Source of the DNA: Streptomyces humi
Lineage (GTDB): Bacteria > Actinomycetota > Actinomycetes > Streptomycetales > Streptomycetaceae
Direction of reading: 5' to 3'
Assembly: GCF_001005085.2 (NCBI RefSeq)
Contig: NZ_LBMU02000049.1
Location: 16,808 to 80,807 of the forward strand
DNA: 64,000 nucleotides
The notes below the pieces were generated by a model. It was not told the DNA's origin, did no database searches, and saw only the letters and a list, made by a program, of their open reading frames with translations. Shown here piece after piece: positions 42,350 through 50,118 of the stretch; position 1 is the stretch's first letter; each line of letters begins with the position of its first letter. The translations under genes were made by a program, and so were the position numbers.

Positions 42350-43246
42350 GATCTCCAGGACCTGGATCGACCACGGGGTCCAGCCGCCGGTGTCCGGGTC
42401 GGGCTTGTACTGGGCGAACCCGGGCAGGCCGTTGACCTGGACCGGGAACAGGCGTGAACCCTCGCAGGCCGAGCCGATGGTGGTCATGAAGCCGGCGATG
42501 TCGTCGTGACCCGTGAGCCACAGGTCGAACGGCGGCATCGTCATGATGGCGTCCTCGTGGAGGAGTGCCGTCAGCGCCGTCATGTCGTACCCCTCGAAAG
42601 CCGCGACATAGCGCTCAAGGAGCTTCCGCTGCTCCTCGTCGAGCGCGTCGGACACCTCGGCCCCGGCACCCGACTGCTGCTGCTCCGCCAGCGTGGCCCG
42701 GGCCCGCTGGAGGGCGCTGTTCACCGACGCGACCGTGGTGCCGAGCAGTTCGGCGACCTCGCTCGCCTTCCAGGCCAGCACCTCGCGCAGGATCAGCACC
42801 GCCCGCTGCTTGGGCGGCAGCTGCTGGAGCGCGGCCATGAAGGCCAGCCGGATGGACTCCTTGGCCACGGCCGCCTCCGCCGGGTCGTCCACGGTGGGCA
42901 GCACGCGGGCGTCGGGCACCGGCTCCAGCCAGGTGTTGTCGGGCCGGGGGGAGAGCGCCGCCCGGGCGAGCGGTGTCGACTCGCTCAGGTCCATCGGCCG
43001 GGCCCGCTTGTTGCCCGCGTTCAGCATGTCCAGGCAGACGTTGGTCGCGATCCGGTACAGCCACGACCGGAGGCTGGCACGGCCCTCGAACTTGTCGTAG
43101 CTGCGCCAGGCCCGCACCAGGGTGTCCTGGACGGCGTCCTCGGCCTCGAACGACGAACCGAGCATGCGGTAGCAGTAGCCGGTCAGTTCGGTCCGGTGCT
43201 TCTCCAGTGCGACGTCCAGTTCCGCGGTCGCCGTGCTGTCGGTCAT
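42233..43246 (-). CDS. ECF sigma factor with C-terminal SnoaL-like domain
   Basis: ATG 43246 (MTDSTATAELDVALEKHRTELTGYCYRMLGSSFEAEDAVQDTLVRAW) gives 337 residues. A longer frame from 43324 lacks support. Region 2 is followed by SWLYRIATNVCLDML, and region 4 is LQQLPPKQRAVLILREVLAWKASEVAELLGTTVASVNSALQRARATL. Residues 205-337 form a SnoaL/NTF2-like fold (LLERYVAAFEGYDMTALTALLHEDAIMTMPPFDLWLTGHDDIAGFM), typical of the SigG/SigJ-type ECF groups in which this domain regulates the sigma instead of a separate anti-sigma. The 3' end overlaps the STAS gene on the other strand. Confidence 0.92.
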   Translation of the reverse strand: MTDSTATAELDVALEKHRTELTGYCYRMLGSSFEAEDAVQDTLVRAWRSYDKFEGRASLRSWLYRIATNVCLDMLNAGNKRARPMDLSESTPLARAALSPRPDNTWLEPVPDARVLPTVDDPAEAAVAKESIRLAFMAALQQLPPKQRAVLILREVLAWKASEVAELLGTTVASVNSALQRARATLAEQQQSGAGAEVSDALDEEQRKLLERYVAAFEGYDMTALTALLHEDAIMTMPPFDLWLTGHDDIAGFMTTIGSACEGSRLFPVQVNGLPGFAQYKPDPDTGGWTPWSIQVLEISAGRLTGFHFFLDTKRWFPLFDLPLHLDAESDEPEQGA

Positions 43247-43416
43247 GCCGTCCACCCACCCCACGTGGCTTTTTCGCGCGCCTTCGCGCTCCAGCACTTG
43301 AAAGCTAGCGCAGGGGACTGACAACGGCGCCCGAAGTCGCAGAACGTGCAGGTGGGAGTGGGTCGCCTATGGGGATGAGGTGCGGGGTTCGGTGGCGGGT
43401 GCGGCGCGGTGGGGGC

Positions 43417-43446
43417 CGGTCGCGCGGTTCCCCGCGCCCCTTTGGG
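43417..43446 (-). repeat. Dispersed intergenic repeat, reverse copy
   Basis: CCGGTCGCGCGGTTCCCCGC, then GCCCCTTTGG on the plus strand, the reverse complement of the repeat family at 11960, 18356, 45814 and 49425. It lies between the sigma and MFS genes. Confidence 0.7.
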
Positions 43447-43512
43447 GCGCTCCAGCGCGGGGCGCTTCCCTGCGGGGCGCTTTCGTGTGGGGTGCTTTCG
43501 TGCGGGGTGGCG
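43442..43512 (+). repeat. Short tandem repeat of about 16 bp
   Basis: Successive GCGGGGCGCTT-like units (GGGGCGCTCCAGC, GGGGCGCTTCCCTGC, GGGGCGCTTTCGTGT, GGGGTGCTTTCGTGC) run up to the stop codon of the MFS gene. Confidence 0.65.
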
Positions 43513-43513
43513 G

Positions 43514-44782
43514 TCAGTGGGCGTTGGCCATCACACTGCGGCGGGCCGCCACCGAGCCCAGGACCGTGATGGTCACCACGCCCGCTATCGCCAGGAGGCC
43601 GATGCCGACCGTGCCCGACCAGCCCTCCGCGTGGAACGCCAGCGCTCCGACCGTGCTGCCCGCGCTGGAGCCGATGTAGTAAGCGGACTGGTAGAGCGCC
43701 GAGGCCTGGGCGCGGCCGTGGGTCGCCGTGTGGCTGACCGCCGAGGAGGCCACCGCGTGGCCCGCGAAGAAGCCCGCGGTGATCAGGACCAGGCCCAGCA
43801 GGACCAGCGGGAGCGAGTCGGCCAGGGACAGCAGCAGACCCGTGGCCGTCGTGCCGCCGCCCAGGTAGAGGGCGCCCCGGCGGCCGAGCCTGCCGACCAG
43901 ACGCCCGGCCGTCGACGCGGAGACCGTGCCCACCAGGTAGACCAGGAAGATCGAGCCGATGATGCCCTGGGGGAGGGAGAAGGGCTCCTCGGTCAGGCGG
44001 TAGCCGATCACCGTGTAGACACCGCCGAAGACGGTCATGAAGAGCGCGCCGATCGCGTACAGGCGGCGCAGCAGCGGGTTCGCCAGGTGGTCGCGGACCG
44101 TGCCGAGCAGCCGGCGCGGGTGCAGCGAGCCCGCCGTGAAGTGCCGCGGCGCGGGCAGCAGCAGCCGGAAGGCGACCGCGCAGCCGACGGCGATCACGCC
44201 GATGGTGCCGACGGCGGTCCGCCAGCCCCACTCCTGTGCCACCCAGCCGGTGATGACCCGGCCGCTCATCCCGCCGACGCTGTTCCCCGCGACGAACAGG
44301 CCGATCGCCGTGACCAGCGCCTTCGGGCGGACCTCCTCGGCCAGATAGGCCTGCGCGGAGGCCGGCAGACCGGCCAGCGCCGCGCCCTGGACGCCGCGCA
44401 GCACGACCAGCACGCCCAGCGAGGGCGCGAAGGGGACCAGCAGGCCGACGGTCACCGCCACCGCCAGCGAGCCGGTCATGACCGTACGACGGCCGAAACG
44501 CTCGGAGAGCGCGCTCATCGGGATGACGAACAGCGCCAGACCGCCGGTCGCCGCCGCCACCGTCCAGCTCGCGTCGCTCGCGCTGACCCCGAAGCCGTCG
44601 GAGATCAGCGGCAGCAGCGCCTGGGTGGAGTAGAGGAGGGCGAAGGTCGCGACACCGGCGAGGAAGAGCGCGAAGCTCATCCGGCGGTAGCCGGGACCGC
44701 CCGGGGTCAGACGGGAGTCGGCGGCGGGGACGGACGGGACGGCGCCCACGGTGATGGACGCCCCGGTACTGGCGGGAGACAT
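43514..44782 (-). CDS. MFS transporter (YnfM-like)
   Basis: A 422-residue protein with 12 predicted helices after a 35-residue soluble N-terminus. Helix 1 is FALFLAGVATFALLYSTQALLPLISDGFGVSASDASWTVAAATGGLALF and MFS motif A is SALSERFGRRTVMTGSL. The sequence STQALLPL is typical of the YnfM/YtbD subgroup of 12-helix drug/metabolite transporters, which in other bacteria sit divergent from a LysR regulator, as here. The gene is probably activated by that regulator. Start codons of the two genes are 62 bases apart. Substrate unknown. Confidence 0.92.
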   Translation of the reverse strand: MSPASTGASITVGAVPSVPAADSRLTPGGPGYRRMSFALFLAGVATFALLYSTQALLPLISDGFGVSASDASWTVAAATGGLALFVIPMSALSERFGRRTVMTGSLAVAVTVGLLVPFAPSLGVLVVLRGVQGAALAGLPASAQAYLAEEVRPKALVTAIGLFVAGNSVGGMSGRVITGWVAQEWGWRTAVGTIGVIAVGCAVAFRLLLPAPRHFTAGSLHPRRLLGTVRDHLANPLLRRLYAIGALFMTVFGGVYTVIGYRLTEEPFSLPQGIIGSIFLVYLVGTVSASTAGRLVGRLGRRGALYLGGGTTATGLLLSLADSLPLVLLGLVLITAGFFAGHAVASSAVSHTATHGRAQASALYQSAYYIGSSAGSTVGALAFHAEGWSGTVGIGLLAIAGVVTITVLGSVAARRSVMANAH

Positions 44783-44844
44783 GCCTCGAACGTACGGACC
44801 CCCTCTTCATCCGTCCAATGCATGGAATCGTCATAATCGTTCCC

Positions 44845-45798
44845 ATGGAGCATCAGCAGAGGTCAGCCGCGCGCCTGTCACCGTCCAGTGACACAGAAGA
44901 CATGACGATGTTGCTGGCTCCCCGCCTCGCGTACTTCGCCGGCGTGGCCCGCACCGAGCACGTCACCAGGGCCGCGCAGGAACTGAGCGTCCCCCAGTCC
45001 ACCCTGTCCCGTGCGATGGCCCGCCTGGAGGACGACCTCGGCGTCGACCTCTTCACCCGGCACGGCCGCACCGTCTCCCTGACCCCCGCCGGCCGTACCT
45101 TCCTCACCTCGGTCGAACGCGCCCTCGGCGAGGTGCAGCGCGCCGCCGACGAGGTACGCGCCGACGCCGACCCCACCACCGGCAAGGTCGCCTTCGGCTT
45201 CCTGCACACCATGGGCGCGGAGACGGTTCCCGGCCTGCTCCAGGCGTTCCGGGTCGACCACCCCCGCATCCGCTTCAGCCTCGTCCAGAACTACGGCGAG
45301 GCGATGATCGAGAAGCTTCGCGCGGGGGAGCTCGACCTGTGCCTCACCTCTCCGGTCCCGGACGCGCCCGATCTGGTGGCCCGCCGCCTGGACGAACAGA
45401 GACTCCGCCTGGTGGTCCCGGCGGACCACCGTCTGGCGGCCCGGCGCCGGGTCCGCCTCGCCGAGGCGGCCGACGAGACCTTCGTGACCCTGGAACCGGG
45501 CTACGGCCTGCGCCGCATCACCGACGACCTCTGCACGGAGGCGGGCTTCAGACCGCGGATCGCCTTCGAGGGCGAGGAGGCGGAGACCTTGCGGGGCCTG
45601 GTCGCGGCGGGGCTGGGGGTGGCCCTCCTCCCGCCCCCCGTCTTCCCCCGCCCGGGAGTCGCGGAACTGACGGTCACGGCCCCGAGGGCGGCGAGGGAGA
45701 TCGGCGTGGCATGGCTCGACGGCCACCCGGACACCCCGCCGGTGGCCGCCTTCAAGAAGTTCCTGCTCTCCAGAAGGGGCAGCTTGCTTCCCGCCTAG
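44845..45798 (+). CDS. LysR-family regulator
   Basis: ATG 44845 gives 317 residues, and ATG 44902, nearer the DNA-binding domain, is another candidate. The winged helix is PRLAYFAGVARTEHVTRAAQELSVPQSTLSRAMARLEDDLGVDLFTRHGRTVSLTPAGRTFL. The effector domain starts GKVAFGFLHTMGAETVPGLLQAF and ends PPVAAFKKFLLSR. LysR proteins usually control the divergent gene, here the MFS transporter. The near-palindrome TCCAATGCATGGA at about 44813-44825 between them is a candidate binding site. Confidence 0.93.
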   Translation: MEHQQRSAARLSPSSDTEDMTMLLAPRLAYFAGVARTEHVTRAAQELSVPQSTLSRAMARLEDDLGVDLFTRHGRTVSLTPAGRTFLTSVERALGEVQRAADEVRADADPTTGKVAFGFLHTMGAETVPGLLQAFRVDHPRIRFSLVQNYGEAMIEKLRAGELDLCLTSPVPDAPDLVARRLDEQRLRLVVPADHRLAARRRVRLAEAADETFVTLEPGYGLRRITDDLCTEAGFRPRIAFEGEEAETLRGLVAAGLGVALLPPPVFPRPGVAELTVTAPRAAREIGVAWLDGHPDTPPVAAFKKFLLSRRGSLLPA

Positions 45799-45813
45799 GG
45801 GACAGCGCTCCCT

Positions 45814-45856
45814 CAGGGGCGCGGGGAACCGCGCGACCAGGCACACACGACCCGCA
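45814..45856 (+). repeat. Dispersed intergenic repeat, copy 3
   Basis: CAGGGGCGCGGGGAACCGCG, then CGACCAGGCACACACGACCC. It lies between the stops of convergent genes (LysR and hydrolase). Confidence 0.75.
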
Positions 45857-45871
45857 CCCCGAAACGGTTCA

Positions 45872-46636
45872 TCAGCCCTTGCGGAGCGACCGGCCGAAGC
45901 CCGCGGCAAGCGGCATGCGCAGCCCGATCGGCGGCGGCGCCGCCAACGCGTCCTCCACCGGCCGCGACACCGCGTGCCCGTACAACGCCCCCATGACGAA
46001 GTCCGAAGCGAGAGCGAGGACTTCGTCCCGGTGCTGGTGCAGCCCGTGGCCGTCGGAGTGCACCTCGAACCGGCACACCTCCCGGTTGGCCTTCTTCGCC
46101 CGTGCCGCCAGCCGGAACGACAGCTCCGGATCGGTCCGTTCGTCGTTCGTGCCGTGTACGACCAGCACCCGCCGGCCCACCAGCTGCCGAACCGGTTCCT
46201 CAGGTGCCGCCATGTCCGTCTCCGGCAGCCAGGGGGCGACGGACACGACGGAGTTGACGGCCTCGTGGCCTCCCGCCCGCAGTGCCGCCCGGCCGCCCAT
46301 CCCGACGCCCAGCAGGCAGACGGGCACGTCGCCGTACCGTCGTACCACCTCGTCGGCCGCCCAGTCGGCGTCGCCGGCGAGGTGCGCCTCGCTGCCGTTC
46401 CAGCCGCGATAGCGGTAGTGGACGACATGCGCCGCGAGCCCCTCGTCGCGGCCGTCGCGGGCGAGCCGGCGGCCGAGCGCGCGTACCAGGGTCGTCGCCC
46501 ATACGGGGGACGGCTTGCGGGCGGAGTTCTCCTCGCCGCCCGGGAGCAGCAGGACCGCTCCGGTCACCGTCGTCGGCTCCTGGCCGACTGCCCTGCCCAG
46601 TCTGGCCGTTCGCACCGGGGTCGCTTGCTGTGCCAT
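45872..46636 (-). CDS. Alpha/beta-hydrolase-fold protein lacking the nucleophile serine
   Basis: 254 residues with the hydrolase fold: VTGAVLLLPGGEENSARKPSP, HVVHYRYRGWNG, DVPVCLLGVGMGGRAALRAGGHEAVNSVVSVAPWLP, RRVLVVHGTNDERTDPELSFRL and FEVHSDGHGLHQHRDEV. The nucleophile elbow normally reads GxSxG. Here it is G-V-G-M-G, with Gly in place of Ser, although the acid (GTND) and histidine (DGHG) positions remain. Either another residue acts or the protein is a non-catalytic member. It is divergent from adenosine deaminase with 123 bases between starts. No signal peptide. Confidence 0.85.
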   Translation of the reverse strand: MAQQATPVRTARLGRAVGQEPTTVTGAVLLLPGGEENSARKPSPVWATTLVRALGRRLARDGRDEGLAAHVVHYRYRGWNGSEAHLAGDADWAADEVVRRYGDVPVCLLGVGMGGRAALRAGGHEAVNSVVSVAPWLPETDMAAPEEPVRQLVGRRVLVVHGTNDERTDPELSFRLAARAKKANREVCRFEVHSDGHGLHQHRDEVLALASDFVMGALYGHAVSRPVEDALAAPPPIGLRMPLAAGFGRSLRKG

Positions 46637-46731
46637 GACAGAACAGTGTCAGAAGACGCGGTGCACTTGACCCGTCCGTGGGGTCACCGTTGGGTATCGA
46701 CGGAACGGGAAACAGCCGACCACCGGGCGAT

Positions 46732-46743
46732 CTACGCGCGTAG
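46732..46743. promoter_or_regulatory. Nucleoside-regulon operator, site 4
   Basis: CTACGCGCGTAG, perfect palindrome, 16 bases before the ATG of adenosine deaminase. Its right end merges with the TAGGAG ribosome site, so a bound repressor could block both transcription and initiation. Confidence 0.85.
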
Positions 46744-46759
46744 GAGTTAGAGTGCGGAA

Positions 46760-47917
46760 ATGACGAGCCAGAGCACCGCGAACACCCCGACGCCGGAGCA
46801 GATCCGCCGGGCGCCCAAGGTTCTGCTGCACGACCACCTCGACGGCGGCCTGCGTCCGGGTACGGTCGCCGACCTCGCCCGGGAGACCGGCTACTCCCAA
46901 CTCCCCGAGAGCGACCCGGACAAGCTCGGCATCTGGTTCCGTGAGGCCGCCGACTCGGGCTCCCTGGAGCGCTACCTGGAGACCTTCTCGCACACCGTCG
47001 GCGTGATGCAGACCCGGGACGCGCTGGTCCGCGTCGCCCGCGAGTGCGCCGAGGACCTCGCCGAGGACGGCGTCGTCTACGCCGAGGTGCGGTACGCCCC
47101 GGAACAGCACCTGGAACAGGGGCTGACCCTGGAGGACGTCGTCGAGGCCGTCAACGAGGGCTTCCGGCAGGGCGAGGCGCTGGCGCGGGAGAGCGGCCGG
47201 CGGATCCGGGTCGGCGCCCTGCTCACCGCCATGCGGCACGCGGCCCGCTCGCTGGAGATCGCCGAACTCGCCAACCGCTACCGGGACCTGGGCGTGGTCG
47301 GCTTCGACATCGCCGGTGCCGAGGCCGGCCACCCGCCCACCCGGCACCTCGACGCCTTCGAGTACCTCAAGCGCGAGAACAACCACTTCACCATCCACGC
47401 CGGCGAGGCCTTCGGGCTGCCGTCCATCTGGCAGGCCCTCCAGTGGTGCGGCGCCGACCGGCTCGGGCACGGCGTGCGGATCATCGACGACATCCAGGTC
47501 CACGAGGACGGCACGGTCAAGCTCGGCCGGCTCGCCTCCTACGTCCGTGACAAGCGGATCCCGCTGGAGCTGTGCCCCAGCTCCAACCTCCAGACCGGGG
47601 CCGCCGACTCCTACGCGGGCCATCCGATCGGACTGCTCCGCCGGCTCCACTTCCGCGCGACCGTCAACACGGACAACCGGCTCATGTCCGGCACCAGCAT
47701 GAGCCGGGAATTCGAGCATCTCGTCGAGGCGTTCGGCTACACGCTCGACGACCTCCAGTGGTTCTCCGTCAATGCGATGAAATCAGCGTTCATTCCTTTC
47801 GATGAACGCCTCGCCATGATCAATGACGTGGTGAAGCCCGGATATGCAGAGCTGAAATCCGAATGGCTGTTCCGGGGGACCGCCTCCACCAGCGGTTCTG
47901 CCGACTCGGAGGGCTGA
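46760..47917 (+). CDS. add: Adenosine deaminase
   Basis: 385 residues. Zinc and catalytic motifs: LLHDHLDGGLRPGTV (first zinc His pair), FTIHAGEAFGLPSIW (zinc His and catalytic Glu), DRLGHGVRII (base His), ELCPSSNLQTG, and FRATVNTDNRLMSGTSMSREFE (Asp ligand). It converts adenosine and deoxyadenosine to inosine forms in the cytoplasm. A candidate operator of the nucleoside regulon lies immediately upstream, linking it to the uptake system at 32-40 kb. A strong terminator follows. Confidence 0.96.
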   Translation: MTSQSTANTPTPEQIRRAPKVLLHDHLDGGLRPGTVADLARETGYSQLPESDPDKLGIWFREAADSGSLERYLETFSHTVGVMQTRDALVRVARECAEDLAEDGVVYAEVRYAPEQHLEQGLTLEDVVEAVNEGFRQGEALARESGRRIRVGALLTAMRHAARSLEIAELANRYRDLGVVGFDIAGAEAGHPPTRHLDAFEYLKRENNHFTIHAGEAFGLPSIWQALQWCGADRLGHGVRIIDDIQVHEDGTVKLGRLASYVRDKRIPLELCPSSNLQTGAADSYAGHPIGLLRRLHFRATVNTDNRLMSGTSMSREFEHLVEAFGYTLDDLQWFSVNAMKSAFIPFDERLAMINDVVKPGYAELKSEWLFRGTASTSGSADSEG

Positions 47918-47940
47918 CCGGGCATCGGGGCGGGGCGCGG

Positions 47941-47973
47941 AATGCGGACGGGCTTTCACAAGCCGTCCGCATT
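47941..47973 (+). terminator. Terminator after add
   Basis: AATGCGGACGGGCTT pairs with AAGCCGTCCGCATT (one bulged G), loop TCAC, followed by a T-rich run TTTCGGTGTTTG. Confidence 0.88.
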
Positions 47974-48068
47974 TCGGTGTTTGCGGCGGGTGGTGGGCCG
48001 TGTTTACGGTCGTGGACCGCTCGGCTTGTAGTCGATCCCCGTCACCGCATTCCAAGGACGCATTTACG

Positions 48069-48422
48069 ATGAAGCAGTCTGCTGCCAAGACCCTCGGTGT
48101 CGCCGCCCTCGGTGCCGCCTTCGCCGCTGTCGGCGCGGGCGCGGCCAACGCGGCCCCGGCCGTCCCGGACTCCTCCCAGGCCCTGGACACCGTCACCAAG
48201 ACGCTGCCGGCCGAGAACGTCTCCAAGGCGCTGCCGGGTGCCGGGCAGGCCATGGCGCAGGGACAGAACGCCCTCGGTACCGGCCTGACCGCCGTCCAGC
48301 CGGCCGTCCGGCAGGTGCTCGCCGGCGGCCCGACCAAGCCCGCCGCCGGACTCCTCGGCGGACTGCCGGTGCAGGGCCTGCCCACGCACGGCCTGCCGGT
48401 CAACGGGATTCCGCTCGGCTGA
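48069..48422 (+). CDS. Small secreted protein
   Basis: ATG 48069, with AAGGA about 11 bases upstream, gives 117 residues. A signal peptide is clear (MKQSAAKTLGVAALGAAFAAVGAGAANAAP, cleavage after ANA or AA). The mature part is small and repetitive: SSQALDTVTKTLPAENVSKALPG, AQGQNALGTGLTAVQPAV, and a C-terminal Gly/Leu/Pro repeat (GLLGGLPVQGLPTHGLPVNGIPLG). No cysteines, no enzyme motif. It resembles in style the secreted protein at 54439. Function unknown. Possibly an abundant wall-associated or surface protein. Confidence 0.8.
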   Translation: MKQSAAKTLGVAALGAAFAAVGAGAANAAPAVPDSSQALDTVTKTLPAENVSKALPGAGQAMAQGQNALGTGLTAVQPAVRQVLAGGPTKPAAGLLGGLPVQGLPTHGLPVNGIPLG

Positions 48423-48444
48423 TCCTCTCCCCAGCCGGACGGCA

Positions 48445-48491
48445 ACGCCGTCGGGGCGCCCCGGACTCCTCCGGCGCGCCCCGACGGCGTC
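48445..48491 (+). terminator. Long G+C hairpin after the secreted protein gene
   Basis: ACGCCGTCGGGGCGCC (48445-48460) pairs with GGCGCGCCCCGACGGCGT (48473-48490), with a few unpaired bases. It lies between convergent genes. Confidence 0.8.
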
Positions 48492-48516
48492 AGCTCCCCG
48501 GTGTCACCAGGCGGTG

Positions 48517-48714
48517 TCACCAGGCGGCGGCCTTCTCCTCGGAGGGGAGGAGGATCCACAGGGCGATGTAGAGCAGGAACTGCGGACCCGGCAGCAGGCA
48601 GGACAGCAGGAAGATCACCCGCATCGTCGTGGCGGAGGTGCCGAAGCGCCGGGCCAGCGCGGCGCACACTCCGCCGATCATGCGGCCGTGGGTGGGGCGG
48701 GCGAGGCTGGACAT
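48517..48714 (-). CDS. PspC-domain small membrane protein
   Basis: ATG 48714 (MSSLARPTHGRMIGGVCAALARRFGTSATTMRVIFLLSCLLPGPQFLLYIALWILLPSEEK) gives 65 residues; the upstream 20 codons are not conserved in style. PspC proteins have this GGVCAALARRF motif followed by two short hydrophobic segments. In other bacteria they sense membrane stress together with PspA. Here it stands alone. Confidence 0.88.
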   Translation of the reverse strand: MSSLARPTHGRMIGGVCAALARRFGTSATTMRVIFLLSCLLPGPQFLLYIALWILLPSEEKAAAW

Positions 48715-48809
48715 CTGCGGCTCCTTCGTGAGCGTCCGGTGCGAGTCGGCCCGTACGGCCTCTCGTCTGCCCACTACGCTACGGAGCCGAACCGGGTCGA
48801 AGCGTCGCT

Positions 48810-49361
48810 CTACGGAGCGATCCCGACCCTGGGAATCGTCGGGGTACGACCCTGAGCCGCGTCCTCCTGGAGGACGGCGGACGGCCGCTCCCGCCGGTCC
48901 CTGCGGCGGAGCAGGGCGCGGGACGCCGGAACCACCGCCAGGTGCGCGACGACCACACCCACGGTGTTCAGCAGAATCGAGTCGACGTCCACCACCCGCC
49001 CGGGCACCCCCGTCTGCAACAGGGCGATGCCCAGCGAGATCAGGGCGGCCGCGGCCGCCGTGGCGACCAGCGAACCGAGCGGGGAGACCCGCAGCCGGCC
49101 GTGCACCGCCGGCAGCAGCACACCCAGCGGCGCCAGCAGCGCGAGCCCCTCACCGATCCGGTGCGCCGCCTCCCGCGGGCCCAGCGCCAGGTCGGCCCGG
49201 ATGCCGGCGAACGGGTGCAGGTTGGCGGGCATCACCCAGGGCACGTCCAGCGGGCGCAGCATCAGCCAGGCGACGAACGCGAGGTGTGCGGCAAGGAGGA
49301 CACCCCCTGCCACACGGACCCGGATCGCGGCGCTGCCGCCGATGAACCCTTGACGCTGCAC
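48810..49361 (-). CDS. VanZ-like membrane protein
   Basis: GTG 49361 (VQRQGFIGGSAAIRVRVAGGVLL) has a G-run just upstream. GTG 49385 is an alternative. 183 residues with four to five membrane helices and the VanZ core LHPFAGIRADLALGPREAAHRIGEGLALLAPLGVLLPAV, SLGIALLQTGVPGRVVDVDSILLNTVGVVVAHL. VanZ proteins give low-level teicoplanin resistance in enterococci, but the wider family is of unknown function. The C-terminal 30 residues are soluble and basic. Confidence 0.82.
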   Translation of the reverse strand: MQRQGFIGGSAAIRVRVAGGVLLAAHLAFVAWLMLRPLDVPWVMPANLHPFAGIRADLALGPREAAHRIGEGLALLAPLGVLLPAVHGRLRVSPLGSLVATAAAAALISLGIALLQTGVPGRVVDVDSILLNTVGVVVAHLAVVPASRALLRRRDRRERPSAVLQEDAAQGRTPTIPRVGIAP

Positions 49362-49424
49362 GCCCCCCAAGACGCCCCCGCGCACCCGAACGGTTCCGGA
49401 AAAAGGGCAACCGAAGCGCTCCTT

Positions 49425-49467
49425 CAGAGGCGCGGGGAACTGCGCGAACAGCCACCCGCCACCCGCA
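49425..49467 (+). repeat. Dispersed intergenic repeat, copy 4
   Basis: CAGAGGCGCGGGGAACTGCG, then CGAACAGCCACCCGCCACCC. It lies between the VanZ gene (start) and the lipoprotein gene (stop). Confidence 0.75.
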
Positions 49468-49515
49468 CTCGCCGCACAACCCCAGGCGGCACCCCGTGAG
49501 GCGCCCCGGCCCCCC

Positions 49516-50118
49516 TCACCCGGAAGCGACCTCGGTGGACGGCGGCCGGTTCCCGCTCGGAGAGTTCCGCACCGCGTCCGTGCACGCGTACCGCAGCAAC
49601 GGCTCCGTCCCCGGCCCGCCCAGGATCACCGACCCGTCGCCCTCCGCGGCCGCCGAGTCGGACAACGTGCACACGATCTGGGCCAGCGCGTACGACGTCA
49701 GCTGCGGCGGCGAGGTGCTCAGCCGCAGCGTGTCGTCCGGGTCCCCGCGCCGCGGTCCGCCGACGCTCATCCCGCCGCGCACGTACGTCGTGTAGCCCGC
49801 GTCCTTCTCGGCGGCCGACGGCGTCTCGGCGAGCTGGTCCAGCAGGCCCTGCGCGACGATCACCCGCCGCTTGGCGTCCGCCGTGCCGTCGGGCACACGC
49901 ACCGCCCGGTCGACGGTCACCAGCGAGGCCCCGCACAGCAGGAACACCTGCACCGGCACCCCCTGCGAGGTCTGCGCCGGCAGGTCGGGCTGGGACATGG
50001 AGCACGGCACCCGCGACGGCGCCCCGCCGAAGTCGGTCGGCACCTCGGTCGCCCGGATCCCGCACCCGGCGAGCGTCAGCGCGAGCGCGGCGACGCCCAC
50101 GAGTCTCCGTACCTGCAT
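49516..50118 (-). CDS. afsQ3: Lipoprotein of the AfsQ system (AfsQ3-like)
   Basis: ATG 50118 shares one base with the sensor kinase stop (TGATG). 200 residues with a lipoprotein signal (MQVRRLVGVAALALTLAGCG, lipobox LAGC) and a mature domain of unknown fold (EVPTDFGGAPSRVPCSMSQ, VQVFLLCGASLVTVDRAVRVPDG, LLDQLAETPSAAEKDAGYTTYV). It is the third gene of the afsQ operon in the order regulator, kinase, lipoprotein, as in S. coelicolor. It probably sits outside the membrane and modulates signal input to the kinase, but that is inference. Confidence 0.87.
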   Translation of the reverse strand: MQVRRLVGVAALALTLAGCGIRATEVPTDFGGAPSRVPCSMSQPDLPAQTSQGVPVQVFLLCGASLVTVDRAVRVPDGTADAKRRVIVAQGLLDQLAETPSAAEKDAGYTTYVRGGMSVGGPRRGDPDDTLRLSTSPPQLTSYALAQIVCTLSDSAAAEGDGSVILGGPGTEPLLRYACTDAVRNSPSGNRPPSTEVASG

